64,000 nt of DNA from Candidatus Kouleothrix ribensis. Lineage in GTDB: Bacteria; Chloroflexota; Chloroflexia; Chloroflexales; Roseiflexaceae. Made by a program: the position numbers and the translations under genes. Position 1 is the stretch's first letter. Every line of letters begins with the position of its first letter. The notes under the pieces were generated by a model, which did no database searches, was not told the DNA's origin, and saw only the letters and a program-made list of their open reading frames with translations. Of the stretch, positions 34,382-42,474 are shown piece by piece. Where the stretch lies: NCBI GenBank assembly GCA_016722075.1, contig JADKGW010000001.1:2728001-2792000 (forward strand), in the 5' to 3' direction.

Positions 34382-34804
34382 ATGATCGGGCGAACGCGAA
34401 GCATCCGCTCCCTCAGCCGCCTCCAGCGACCTTTGGCGACGCTGCTGGTCGTGCTGTGCTTCGCGTTCGCCGAGCCGCTGGCCTGTATCATCCACTGCCA
34501 GCTCGATCCAGGCCAGCCGCCCGATGCTCAGCCGCTATATGCGCACCACCATGCCGGCGCGGCCCCTCAACCAGCCGCCACAGGCGCGGTGCTGATTGCA
34601 AGCACATCGCCGTGGTGCTTCTATGCAACCAGCCGGCCCGATATACCCCAGGCGCCCGTGCCGCGCTCGCCAGTCCACGAGCTTGTCGTGCCGGCGGTGC
34701 TCGCGCTGGTTGTGCCGGCGCCGCTGGCCTTCATATTCAGGCCTGGGCCGCTGCACCGCGTGCCACCGATCCGCGCCCCCAGCACACCACCGCCGAAACA
34801 GTAG
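34382..34804 (+). CDS. Small membrane protein with EPLxCIxHCQL motif (paralogue B)
   Basis: A 140-residue paralogue of the protein at 32741. A hydrophobic helix ends in EPLACIIHCQL (31-41), followed by HHHAGAA (55-61), Cys 79 and SPVHELVVPAVLAL (96-109), the same order and similar spacing as in paralogue A. It starts four bases after the copC stop, so it is surely in the same transcript. No known domain is recognised. A paired role in copper binding or delivery next to CopC and Sco1 is the natural hypothesis. Confidence 0.72.
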   Translation: MIGRTRSIRSLSRLQRPLATLLVVLCFAFAEPLACIIHCQLDPGQPPDAQPLYAHHHAGAAPQPAATGAVLIASTSPWCFYATSRPDIPQAPVPRSPVHELVVPAVLALVVPAPLAFIFRPGPLHRVPPIRAPSTPPPKQ

Positions 34805-34922
34805 CCGGCGCACAGGCGCCGCCGCATGCCCCCGATCATTGGCGCGTCGCCCGACCCTGGGCCGCGCAGCCGGCTCGTGCGCGATCACACCGCGCATATC
34901 CACGCACCGATTGAGGTTCGAT

Positions 34923-35528
34923 ATGCCACGTTCTACGCTGATCCGCTTCTGCGCCCTACTGGCGCTGGCCACAAGCATGCTTGGCCTACACGCCTGCGGG
35001 CAGGTCGAGCTGCATGGTACCGTACTCGACCCACCCACGCCCGCGCCCGACTTTACGCTGGTCGCGCACACCGGCGCGCCATTCCGGCTGAGCGAGCAGC
35101 GCGGCAAGGTCGTGCTGCTGTTCTTTGGCTTCACCAATTGCCCGGATGTCTGCCCGACCGCGCTCTCGGATATGGCCGCCGTGCAGCGCAAGCTTGGCAG
35201 CGACGCCGAGCAGGTGCAGGTAGCCTTCGTGACGCTCGACCCCGAGCGCGATACGCCCGCGCGGCTGGCAAAATACATGGCCGCCTTCAACCCGCGCTTC
35301 CTGGGCCTGCACGGCACACCAGCCGAGATCGCGCCGATCATCAAGGCCTATGGCGTTACGATGGCCCGGCGCGAGCTGCCCAACTCGGCGCTCAAATATA
35401 CGATCGACCACTCGCCGTTCATCTATGTGATCGACAAGACCGGCAGCTGGCGCGAGCTGCTGCAGGACGGCGTGCCGATCGCCGATATGGCTAACGACAT
35501 TCGCTACTTCATTCATAACGGAGGTTAA
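34923..35528 (+). CDS. Sco1/SenC copper chaperone lipoprotein
   Basis: A 201-residue lipoprotein (Cys 25 after MLGLHA) with a thioredoxin-like Sco domain. The copper site is complete: FTNCPDVCPT (Cys 73 and 77) and IDHSPF (His 163). Sco proteins load copper into the Cu-A site of cytochrome c oxidase subunit II. The N-terminus PTPAPDFTLVAHTGAPF is typical. The PCuAC gene starts three bases after its stop, a pairing known from oxidase Cu-A assembly in other bacteria. Confidence 0.93.
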   Translation: MPRSTLIRFCALLALATSMLGLHACGQVELHGTVLDPPTPAPDFTLVAHTGAPFRLSEQRGKVVLLFFGFTNCPDVCPTALSDMAAVQRKLGSDAEQVQVAFVTLDPERDTPARLAKYMAAFNPRFLGLHGTPAEIAPIIKAYGVTMARRELPNSALKYTIDHSPFIYVIDKTGSWRELLQDGVPIADMANDIRYFIHNGG

Positions 35529-35530
35529 CG

Positions 35531-36136
35531 ATGCGACGCATCATCATTTCATTGCTCGTGGCCGCCACGCTGCTCAGCGCCTGCGGCACATCCGATAGCG
35601 CCAGCGCGCCCGCGCCGGCACCCACCGCCATCAATGCAGCGGCGCCAACCAACGCCAGCGCCCCAGCCGCCGGCGCGATTCAGATCAGCGACGTATGGGC
35701 GCGTCCGGCCATCACAATGGGCGGCGATAGCGGCGCTGCCATGGGCGACGCCAAGCCGACCGGCGCCGCCATGGGCGACGCCAAGCCGACCGGCGCCGCC
35801 ATGGCCGGCGGCGAGGGCGGCTCGAACGGCGCAATGTACCTGACGATCAGCAACAGCGGCGACGCGCCCGACCGGCTGGTCAAGGCCAGCGGCAATATTG
35901 CCAAGTCGATCGAGCTACACACGGTGATTAAGAACGGCGACGTGATGCAGATGCGCCCGGTCGAGGCGATCGACGTACCGGCCAAGGGCAGCGTCAAGCT
36001 CATGCCCGGCAGCTTCCACGTGATGCTGATCGGGCTGAACCGCGAGCTAAAGCTGGGCGACACGTTCGATATCACGCTCCAGTTCGAGAAAGCCGGCCCG
36101 ATCAAGGTGCAAGCGACCGTGAAGCAGCCTGAGTAG
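35531..36136 (+). CDS. PCuAC copper chaperone lipoprotein with Met-repeat insert
   Basis: A 201-residue lipoprotein (lipobox LLSAC, Cys 18) of the PCuAC/DUF461 family, which delivers Cu(I) to oxidase. The family motif HX10MX21HXM is exact: His 130, Met 141, His 163, Met 165. Between the first strand (SDVWARPAITM) and AMYLTISNSG there is an insert built from the 10-residue unit MGDAKPTGAA, encoded by a 30-bp DNA repeat. It places Met at 71, 81 and 91. These extra Met residues may form an auxiliary copper site. Confidence 0.92.
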   Translation: MRRIIISLLVAATLLSACGTSDSASAPAPAPTAINAAAPTNASAPAAGAIQISDVWARPAITMGGDSGAAMGDAKPTGAAMGDAKPTGAAMAGGEGGSNGAMYLTISNSGDAPDRLVKASGNIAKSIELHTVIKNGDVMQMRPVEAIDVPAKGSVKLMPGSFHVMLIGLNRELKLGDTFDITLQFEKAGPIKVQATVKQPE

Positions 36137-36189
36137 CCGGTTCTCCGCCTCCCAGACCTTCCCAAGGGTGGGGGTTCGGGCTCGCACGT

Positions 36190-36386
36190 ATAGGGTTTTT
36201 GCCCAGCATGCTGGGCTATGTGGATACCCCTCCCCCGTACCCCCTCCCTTGCTAGGGGAGGGGCAGGAATTTGGCGTTCCAATGCGCTCGCTCCGCGAGC
36301 GCATTGGAACGCTCATAGGATACCCCCCGCTCCCAATATTGGAAGGGAGCAGGGGGATGCGGGCCGATCGCATGGGAACGCGATCA
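36190..36386 (+). repeat. Dispersed intergenic repeat, copy 2, carrying a 15-bp palindrome
   Basis: Matches 2536-2656 in block order but contains an insertion of about 60 bases. The insertion includes a perfect palindrome GTTCCAATGCGCTCG/CGAGCGCATTGGAAC (36276-36290, 36296-36310) with loop CTCCG. It fills most of the 309-base gap between the copper operon and the WYL regulator. Confidence 0.75.
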
Positions 36387-36445
36387 TGAAAGGGGTTTCG
36401 GGCGGCGAAACCGCCCGAAACCCCACTCTGGAGCTGAAGGAAGCC

Positions 36446-37393
36446 ATGAACCGAACCGACCGCCTGCTCGCGATCGTGCTCGAGCTGCAAGCGCGCGGCC
36501 GCCAGCGCGCCGAGGATCTGGCAGCGACCTTCGAGGTCGGCAAGCGCACGATCTACCGCGACATCCAGGCGCTGTGCGATGCCGGCGTGCCGGTGGTGTC
36601 GACGCCGGGCCAGGGCTACTCGCTTTCCGAGGGCTACTTCCTGCCGCCGCTGCGCTTCACCGCCGACGAGGCGCTGATGCTGCTGCTCGGCGGCGACGTG
36701 ATGTGCCAGAGCTTCGACGCCGAGTACCGCGCCGCCGCGCTGGCGGCCGGCCGCAAGATCGCCGGCGCGCTGCCCGAACACCTGCGCGGCGAGGTAGCCG
36801 CGCTGCGCGAAAGCATCCGCTTCGTGGCCCATGGCACAAGCGTGCGCGAGACCGAGCTGCTGCGCACCCTGCGCCGCGCGCTGGTTGGGCGCCACGTGAT
36901 CCACTTTCGCTACCACACCCGCAGCGGTCAGGCGGCCGCCGGCGCGTGGAGCCAGCGCACGGCCAACCCGCTCGGGCTGGTGTATGTCGCCCAGGCCTGG
37001 CACCTGATCGGATTCGACCACGCGCGCCAGGATCGGCGCAATTTTCGCGTCGACCGGATCGAGCAGCTGCGTGTGCTGGCAGAGAGCTTCGAGCGGCCGG
37101 CCAGCCTCCGGCTCGAGCTGCCCCGGAACGACCGGCAGTTGATAGTGCGGGTGCTGTTCAGCCATGCCGTCGCCGATTGGGTGCGCGAGGCGCCTTCGTT
37201 CTTCGCCGTAGCCGAGGAAGCGCACACCGACGGCCTGCTGATCACGTTGGGCGTGCGCCACGAGCGCGACATCCTGGGCTGGCTGCTTAGCTGGGGGCGC
37301 GATGTGCGCGTGCTCGAGCCGGATTCGCTGCGCGCGCTCGTGGCGGAAGAAGCCGCGCAGATCGCGCGAAATCACGAATCGCTACTGACATAG
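36446..37393 (+). CDS. HTH/WYL-domain transcriptional regulator (YafY family)
   Basis: A 315-residue cytoplasmic regulator. The N-terminal HTH_11 domain (MNRTDRLLAIVLELQARGRQ, then FEVGKRTIYRDIQALCDAGVPV) is followed by a WYL domain (HFRYHTRSGQ, GLVYVAQAWHLIGFDHARQDRRNFRVDRI), thought to sense nucleic-acid or nucleotide ligands, and a WCX extension. GAAGGAAG before ATG 36446 sets the start. It is followed by a VOC gene 66 bases later, a common pairing, and is the most likely local regulator of that gene. Confidence 0.9.
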   Translation: MNRTDRLLAIVLELQARGRQRAEDLAATFEVGKRTIYRDIQALCDAGVPVVSTPGQGYSLSEGYFLPPLRFTADEALMLLLGGDVMCQSFDAEYRAAALAAGRKIAGALPEHLRGEVAALRESIRFVAHGTSVRETELLRTLRRALVGRHVIHFRYHTRSGQAAAGAWSQRTANPLGLVYVAQAWHLIGFDHARQDRRNFRVDRIEQLRVLAESFERPASLRLELPRNDRQLIVRVLFSHAVADWVREAPSFFAVAEEAHTDGLLITLGVRHERDILGWLLSWGRDVRVLEPDSLRALVAEEAAQIARNHESLLT

Positions 37394-37459
37394 GGCTGTC
37401 ACTCGCGCGGTGTATGCTGAGCATGTTAACCGCACTACACCACGAGGAGGGCAACCGGA

Positions 37460-37822
37460 ATGCGCAATGCGATCAACTGGTTCGAGATCCCGGCCACCAA
37501 CTTCGACCGCGCGGTCGCGTTCTACCGCACTGTGCTGGGCCGCGACATCCGCACGGGCGAGTTCATGGGCGTGCCGCACGGCTTCTTCCCGGCCGATGAG
37601 CATGGCGTGGCCGGCGCGATCATCGCCCCGCCCGACGCCACGCCCGGCGCACACGGCACGCTGATCTACCTCGACGCCGCGCCGTCGCTCGGCGACGCGG
37701 TCGCGCGGGTCGCGCGGGCCGGCGGCCAGGTGCTGCTGCCCGAGACATCGATCGGCGAGCAGGGCGTGATCGCGATCGTACTCGACAGCGAGGGCAATCG
37801 GGTCGGGCTGCACGTCGCCTAG
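37460..37822 (+). CDS. VOC family protein (glyoxalase/dioxygenase-like)
   Basis: A 120-residue single-domain vicinal-oxygen-chelate protein: NWFEIPATNFDRAVAFYRTVLG opens the first half and VIAIVLDSEGNRVGLHVA closes the second. A good GAGGAGG lies about ten bases before ATG 37460. VOC proteins of this sort often act on small electrophiles or have no catalytic metal; the ligand residues cannot be assigned here. It is probably co-transcribed with the WYL regulator. Confidence 0.85.
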   Translation: MRNAINWFEIPATNFDRAVAFYRTVLGRDIRTGEFMGVPHGFFPADEHGVAGAIIAPPDATPGAHGTLIYLDAAPSLGDAVARVARAGGQVLLPETSIGEQGVIAIVLDSEGNRVGLHVA

Positions 37823-37908
37823 CGCCGTTCTGAGTTCCGCTGCCCATAGCGATCGTACCGCCCTTGAAGCCCGAGCACGTCGCGTGGGATTACGCTTACG
37901 GCAGCAAG

Positions 37909-37947
37909 GTGCTCCAATGTTGGCGCTCCGCGCCAACATTGGAGCAC
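37909..37947. repeat. 17-bp perfect palindrome with CTCCG loop
   Basis: GTGCTCCAATGTTGGCG (37909-37925) and its exact complement (37931-37947) flank CTCCG. The loop and the flanking GCG/CGC match the palindrome at 36276-36310 and, on the other strand, 19677-19717. Confidence 0.7.
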
Positions 37948-37963
37948 TATAATCGAAACATAC

Positions 37964-38022
37964 CGCCTGCCGCAGGCAAACATTGCCTGGAACGCGGGCC
38001 ACCGCCTGAGCCGCTTAACGCG
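37964..38022. repeat. CTGCCGCAGGC intergenic element
   Basis: CGCCTGCCGCAGGCAAAC, a variable middle, then GAACGCGGGCCACCGC and GCTTAACGCG. Similar to 19733-19790, and like that copy it directly follows a CTCCG-loop palindrome. It ends at the Shine-Dalgarno of the glycosylase gene. Confidence 0.6.
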
Positions 38023-38033
38023 AGAGGAACACA

Positions 38034-38936
38034 TTGCGCTACACTACCAGCGGCACACTCGCCGCAACCGCACCCTTCGACTTCGATAAGTCGCTGGCGT
38101 TTATCGGCGGCTTCGGGCCAATGGCCGGCGAGCAGGCGATCGGCGAGCGCACGCTGGCCAAGGCTGTGTGCATCGCCGGCCAGCCAATCGTGTTTCAAGT
38201 GGCGCCCGCCGGCGCCGCCGAGCAGCCGGCGCTGGCCTACACGCTGCTGGCCGAGCAGCCGATCGAGCCGGGCACACAGCGCCTGGCCGAAGATCGGATC
38301 GCATGCTTCCTGAGCCTGAACGACGATCTGCGGCCGTTCTACGCGCTGGCCGAGCGCGACCCGATCTTCGCACCGATCGCCCGCCGGCTGCACGGCTACC
38401 ATCAGGTCAGGTTCCTCACACCATTCGAGAGCGCCGCCTGGGCGGTGCTGACCCAGCGCAACGCCCTGCCGATCGCACGCACGCTCAAGCAGCGCCTGGT
38501 CGAGCGCTACGGCGCGCCGATCGAGGCCGCTGGGATGCGCCACTGGGCCTTCCCCGAAGCCGCCACACTGGCGCAGGCCAACCCCGCCGAGCTGTATGCG
38601 CTACTGCCGAATCTGCGCCGGGCCGAGTATTTGCAGGCTGCCGCGATGGCCTTTGCCGGCGCCGACGAGGGCTGGCTGCACGGCGCGCCCTACGCCGAGG
38701 TGGCAGCCTGGCTGCGCGCTATTAGCGGGATCGGCGCGTGGTCGGCCAGCTTCATTCTGCTGCGCGGGTTGGGGCGCATGGAGCAGCTGCCGGCGGGCGA
38801 GGCCAAACTGGCCGCGGCGGTGTCGCGGCACTATGGCGCGGGGCGCGCGCTCGGCGACAGCGCCATCCGCACGATCGCCGAGCACTACGGTGCCTATCAG
38901 GGCTACTGGGCACACTACATGCGCGTGGCCGGGTAA
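38034..38936 (+). CDS. DNA-3-methyladenine glycosylase II family protein (AlkA-like)
   Basis: A 300-residue base-excision repair glycosylase of the HhH-GPD superfamily. A degenerate N-terminal AlkA_N-like domain precedes the helix-hairpin-helix segment AISGIGAWSASFILLRGLGRM. The residue that is the catalytic Asp in AlkA falls in LPAGEAKLAAAV, where Glu (GAG) is read instead. It starts at TTG 38034 with AGAGGA five to seven bases upstream; no closer ATG exists. It could be active with Glu or be a non-canonical family member. Confidence 0.83.
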   Translation: MRYTTSGTLAATAPFDFDKSLAFIGGFGPMAGEQAIGERTLAKAVCIAGQPIVFQVAPAGAAEQPALAYTLLAEQPIEPGTQRLAEDRIACFLSLNDDLRPFYALAERDPIFAPIARRLHGYHQVRFLTPFESAAWAVLTQRNALPIARTLKQRLVERYGAPIEAAGMRHWAFPEAATLAQANPAELYALLPNLRRAEYLQAAAMAFAGADEGWLHGAPYAEVAAWLRAISGIGAWSASFILLRGLGRMEQLPAGEAKLAAAVSRHYGAGRALGDSAIRTIAEHYGAYQGYWAHYMRVAG

Positions 38937-38938
38937 GG

Positions 38939-40486
38939 CTACACCGGCTCGTCTGTGCCGGCCGGCTCGTCTGTGCCGGCGGCCGGCGCCTCGGCCGGGC
39001 GGGCGGGCGCGCGCCCGTAGATCCGTGTCAGCGTAGCCAGGCGATCGACCAGCTCGAATGTGAGCATGCCGGGCGTGTAGCGCCAGCCCCAGTTGCCGCC
39101 GGCGCGTCCCGGCGTGTTCATACGGCTCTCGCTGCCCAGCCCGAACACATCCTGCATCGGCAGTAGCACCGTCTCGGCCACCGAGGCCAGCGCCAGCCGA
39201 ATGAAATCCCAGCTGATATCGCTGCCGTCGCGCCCAAGGTACAGCTGCACATGCTGCCGATCGCCCTGGCCAAGCGCCTGCCACCAGCCCAGCGTGGTGT
39301 CGTTGTCGTGCGTGCCGGTGTACACGACACAGCGCGGAGCGTAGGTATGCGGCAGATACGGGTCGTTGGGCGCGCCGCTGAAGGCAAACTGCAGCACTTT
39401 CATGCCCGGCAGGCCCAGATCATCGCGCAGCGCCTCGACATCAGGCGTAATCACGCCCAGGTCTTCGGCAATGATCGGCAGGCTGCCCAGCGCGGCGTTC
39501 ACCGCCTCGAACAGCGCCGTGCCTGGCCCGCGCACCCACTGGCCATTGATTGCGGTCTCCTCGCCGGCCGGCACCTCCCAGTAGGCCGCGAAGCCGCGGA
39601 AGTGATCGATCCGCGCGATATCGACCAGCGTGAGCGTAGCGCGGAAGCGTTCGATCCACCAGTGGTAGCCCTGGCTGGCCAGCACATCCCAGCGGTAGAG
39701 CGGGTTGCCCCATAGCTGCCCGGTGGCGCTGAAGTAGTCCGGCGGCACGCCGGCCACCACCGTCGGGTTGCCGGCCTGGTCGAGCATGAAGATCTCGCGG
39801 TTGGCCCATACGTCGGCGCTATCGAACGCCACGAAGATCGGGATGTCGCCGATGATCTGGATGCCGCGCTGGTTGGCGTAGGCCTTGAGGCTGCGCCACT
39901 GGCTGAAAAACAGCCACTGCATATAGGCGTGGAACTCGGTCGCCGCGCTCATGCGGCTGGCGTATACCCCCACTGCCTGCGGCTCGCGCCGGGCGATCGA
40001 TGGCTCCCAGCTGCTCCAGGCCGCACCGTCATGGGCCGCTTTCAGCGCCGCGAACAGGGTGTAATCGGCCAGCCAGCTACGCTGCTCGGTGCGGAATGCT
40101 GCGAACGCCTCGCGTAGTTCGGCCGGCGCAGCGTGCTTGAAGCGCTCGAATGAGCGCTGTAGTGCCCCGATCTTGAAGGGAATCACCGCGCCATAGTCGG
40201 CCAGCTCGTCGGAGAAGTGCGGCGCGTCGGCCAGATCCTCGGGTGCGAGCAGGCCCAGCTCGAGCAGCTGGTCGAGGCTAATCAGCAGCGGGTTGCCGGC
40301 GAAGGCCGAAAAGCCCTGGTAGGGCGAGTCGCCATAGCCGGTTGGGCCAAGCGGCATCACCTGCCAGAGCTGCTGGCCCGCAGCGGCCAGGAAATCGACG
40401 AATGTGTAGGCGGCGGCACCCAGGTCGCCAATGCCCCAGCGCCCCGGCAGCGAGGTCGGGTGCAACAGAATACCACTTTTACGCAT
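38939..40486 (-). CDS. malQ: 4-alpha-glucanotransferase
   Basis: A GH77 amylomaltase of 515 residues that transfers maltodextrin segments in glycogen and maltose metabolism. It has the family start RKSGILLHPTSLPGRWGIGDLG, GYGDSPYQGFSAFAGNP, IARIDHFRGFAAYWEVPAG (nucleophile Asp), PIIAEDLG (acid Glu) and YTGTHDNDTTLGWW. The last 15 residues contain a direct repeat, GTDEPAGTDEP, encoded by an 18-base DNA duplication. Its stop is two bases from the convergent glycosylase stop. Confidence 0.95.
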   Translation of the reverse strand: MRKSGILLHPTSLPGRWGIGDLGAAAYTFVDFLAAAGQQLWQVMPLGPTGYGDSPYQGFSAFAGNPLLISLDQLLELGLLAPEDLADAPHFSDELADYGAVIPFKIGALQRSFERFKHAAPAELREAFAAFRTEQRSWLADYTLFAALKAAHDGAAWSSWEPSIARREPQAVGVYASRMSAATEFHAYMQWLFFSQWRSLKAYANQRGIQIIGDIPIFVAFDSADVWANREIFMLDQAGNPTVVAGVPPDYFSATGQLWGNPLYRWDVLASQGYHWWIERFRATLTLVDIARIDHFRGFAAYWEVPAGEETAINGQWVRGPGTALFEAVNAALGSLPIIAEDLGVITPDVEALRDDLGLPGMKVLQFAFSGAPNDPYLPHTYAPRCVVYTGTHDNDTTLGWWQALGQGDRQHVQLYLGRDGSDISWDFIRLALASVAETVLLPMQDVFGLGSESRMNTPGRAGGNWGWRYTPGMLTFELVDRLATLTRIYGRAPARPAEAPAAGTDEPAGTDEPV

Positions 40487-40573
40487 GATCGTACCTTCAT
40501 GAAAACTGGTCTTTTGGTCTTTGGCATAGTATACTAGGTTTTTCGGAGTTCGCTGCGGTGTAATGAGGATTGG

Positions 40574-40912
40574 ATGGCCTCAAACAAGCATAGCCGGCTG
40601 GTGTACAGCACCGACCCCACCCCGGCGCCCGAGCCGGATGCGCCAGCAGCTGCGACGTACCCATCGGCAGCTCGGCAGACCGCGCGGATCTGGCGCGATA
40701 GCAAGCGGCGGCGTGGCAAGACCGTGACGGTGGTAGCCGGGCTACAGCACGACCCAGCCACGCTCGAGGCGCTGTTGAAGCGGCTCAAGCAGCTGTGCGG
40801 CGCCGGCGGCACATTGAAAGACGGCGAGATCGAGATCCAGGGCGATCATCGTGAGCGCGTGGCTGCTGCGCTGGCAGCCTTGGGCTACACGATTAAGCAT
40901 GTCGGGGGGTAG
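40574..40912 (+). CDS. SUI1-family translation factor (YciH-like)
   Basis: A 112-residue protein homologous to eukaryotic eIF1 and bacterial YciH. A disordered N-terminus (1-40) precedes the SUI1 domain: TVTVVAGLQHDPATLEALLKRLKQLCGAGGTLKDGEIEIQGDHRERV. The family affects start-codon fidelity in the ribosome. It starts at ATG 40574, divergent from malQ, with TATACT (40530-40535) a possible -10. Confidence 0.92.
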   Translation: MASNKHSRLVYSTDPTPAPEPDAPAAATYPSAARQTARIWRDSKRRRGKTVTVVAGLQHDPATLEALLKRLKQLCGAGGTLKDGEIEIQGDHRERVAAALAALGYTIKHVGG

Positions 40913-40931
40913 GCCTGCGTAGCGCCACGCG

Positions 40932-41339
40932 CTACTGTTCAAGCGGCTCAAGCGCGGCGTCCCACGCGCGCAAGCGCTCGGCGTTGCCGTCGGCATCGGC
41001 CTGATACAGCCGCGCCAGCGCCTTGTGGATGGCCTGCGCCTCCTCAGGCGTCAGCTCGAGCGTCAGCCCGCCGATCGTGAAGGGCAAGCCCGATCGCTCG
41101 GCCCGCGCCTTCCATGTATCACGATCCTGCGCAAGCGACACCTGCTCGCGGCCGGCCTCGGCCAGGTTCACCACCGTTTTCTTGTGGGCACGTGAGGTCT
41201 CGAGCAACCGCTGCTGCTCTTTGGCAAGCTGGCGTGTCAGCGCGCGGATGGTCTTGTGTGCCTCGCTCAGCTCGTGCTGCAGCAGCGCGGTCTCGGGGTC
41301 GGCAGAGGGGGTGTAGTGCTCGTGGTTGGTCGCGGGCAT
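40932..41339 (-). CDS. Coiled-coil protein, unknown
   Basis: A 135-residue soluble protein. Residues 15-80 form a strong heptad pattern (ALLQHELSEAHKTIRALTRQ through HKKTVVNLAEAG). The C-terminal part has a compact LPFTIGGLTLELTPEEAQAI module. ATG 41339 is chosen with AGGA about ten bases upstream. No family is recognised. It lies convergent to the SUI1 gene. Confidence 0.65.
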   Translation of the reverse strand: MPATNHEHYTPSADPETALLQHELSEAHKTIRALTRQLAKEQQRLLETSRAHKKTVVNLAEAGREQVSLAQDRDTWKARAERSGLPFTIGGLTLELTPEEAQAIHKALARLYQADADGNAERLRAWDAALEPLEQ

Positions 41340-41473
41340 GGGCAAACATTCCTATCGACAGCGCGCTGAGTCTGCAAACGAAGGTGCGCCAGCGAGCGGC
41401 GCCACCCTACCGCAAGGCATGGTTCAGCCGAACGTTCACTTGTTGAACCATGCCTACCGCGAGGCGCGTAGCG

Positions 41474-42199
41474 CTAAGCCTTTTTCCCGCGCATGGTGCG
41501 GTACGTCATATACAGGCTCAGCGCCACATAGTAGGCCATATACAGCAGCGAGAAGTTGACCAGCAGCGGGTTGGGGCTGGGCATCTGGGCCAGGATCACC
41601 GCGAAACTGACTAGCCACAGGCCGCTGAGCGTCAGCGTGACGGTGCGAAAGGCTGCGGTGCGGGTTGGGTACAGGTAGCGGATCGGCACGAACACCATGA
41701 TCGACCAGAAGATCAGCACAATGCCGACCGTCTGCGGCGTCAGATTCAGCACGATCGCATAGAAAGCAATCACATTCCAGTAGCTCGGGAAGCCTAGAAA
41801 GAAGTGGTCGTCGGTCTTGGCGTCGACGCGGCAGAACTGATAGCTCGAGGCCAGCAGCGGCAGCGCGGCCATGATCATGCCACTAATTCCGGCCGGCAGG
41901 AAGCCCAGCTTCCAGATCAGCAGCACCGGCGCGAACACATACGTCAGGTAATCGACGATATCGTCGAGGCGCGCGCCATCGAACCATGGCAGCATCTCGC
42001 GCACCCGAAAGCGGCGCGCGAGCGAGCCGTCGGTGCCGTCTACAATCAGCGTGATCAGGCTGATCCAGAGCGCTTGCACAGCATTGCCCTGAATTGCTGC
42101 AAGCACCATCAAGAACGCAAGCACAGCCCCACTGGCAGTGTAGAGATGCACAGCTGCGGCGCTAAATTGGGACCATCGAGACGTACTTCGCTGGATCAT
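41474..42199 (-). CDS. pcs: CDP-alcohol phosphatidyltransferase, phosphatidylcholine synthase-like
   Basis: A 241-residue membrane enzyme. The catalytic block DGTDGSLARRFRV followed by FDGARLDDIVDY has the DG..AR.....G...D...D pattern with the long internal spacing of Pcs proteins, which condense choline with CDP-diacylglycerol. About seven to eight hydrophobic segments follow. GGAGTACC precedes ATG 42199. The Pcs label is by motif resemblance; another head group is possible. Confidence 0.82.
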   Translation of the reverse strand: MIQRSTSRWSQFSAAAVHLYTASGAVLAFLMVLAAIQGNAVQALWISLITLIVDGTDGSLARRFRVREMLPWFDGARLDDIVDYLTYVFAPVLLIWKLGFLPAGISGMIMAALPLLASSYQFCRVDAKTDDHFFLGFPSYWNVIAFYAIVLNLTPQTVGIVLIFWSIMVFVPIRYLYPTRTAAFRTVTLTLSGLWLVSFAVILAQMPSPNPLLVNFSLLYMAYYVALSLYMTYRTMRGKKA

Positions 42200-42474
42200 G
42201 GTACTCCTTCGGCGGCAGGCGCGTGCCGGCACGTACTAGCCTATCGTCGTAACATTAATAGATAGTTTACATCCACAGCGGTTCGCCGTCAATGTGGAAG
42301 ATCCGGGCACAACGGCAGCCGTGGCGCGCGCTGCAGGTTGCAGGGGGTGCCTGGGGTGCCGCTTGCACCTGGCCGGGCCACACGCAAATCGCCAGGCATA
42401 CGCAATCGGCGTTTGCCTGGCGGTGGCAGAATCTACCTGCGGCGCGGGCAACCACGCAGTGGGGCAGAGCGCGA

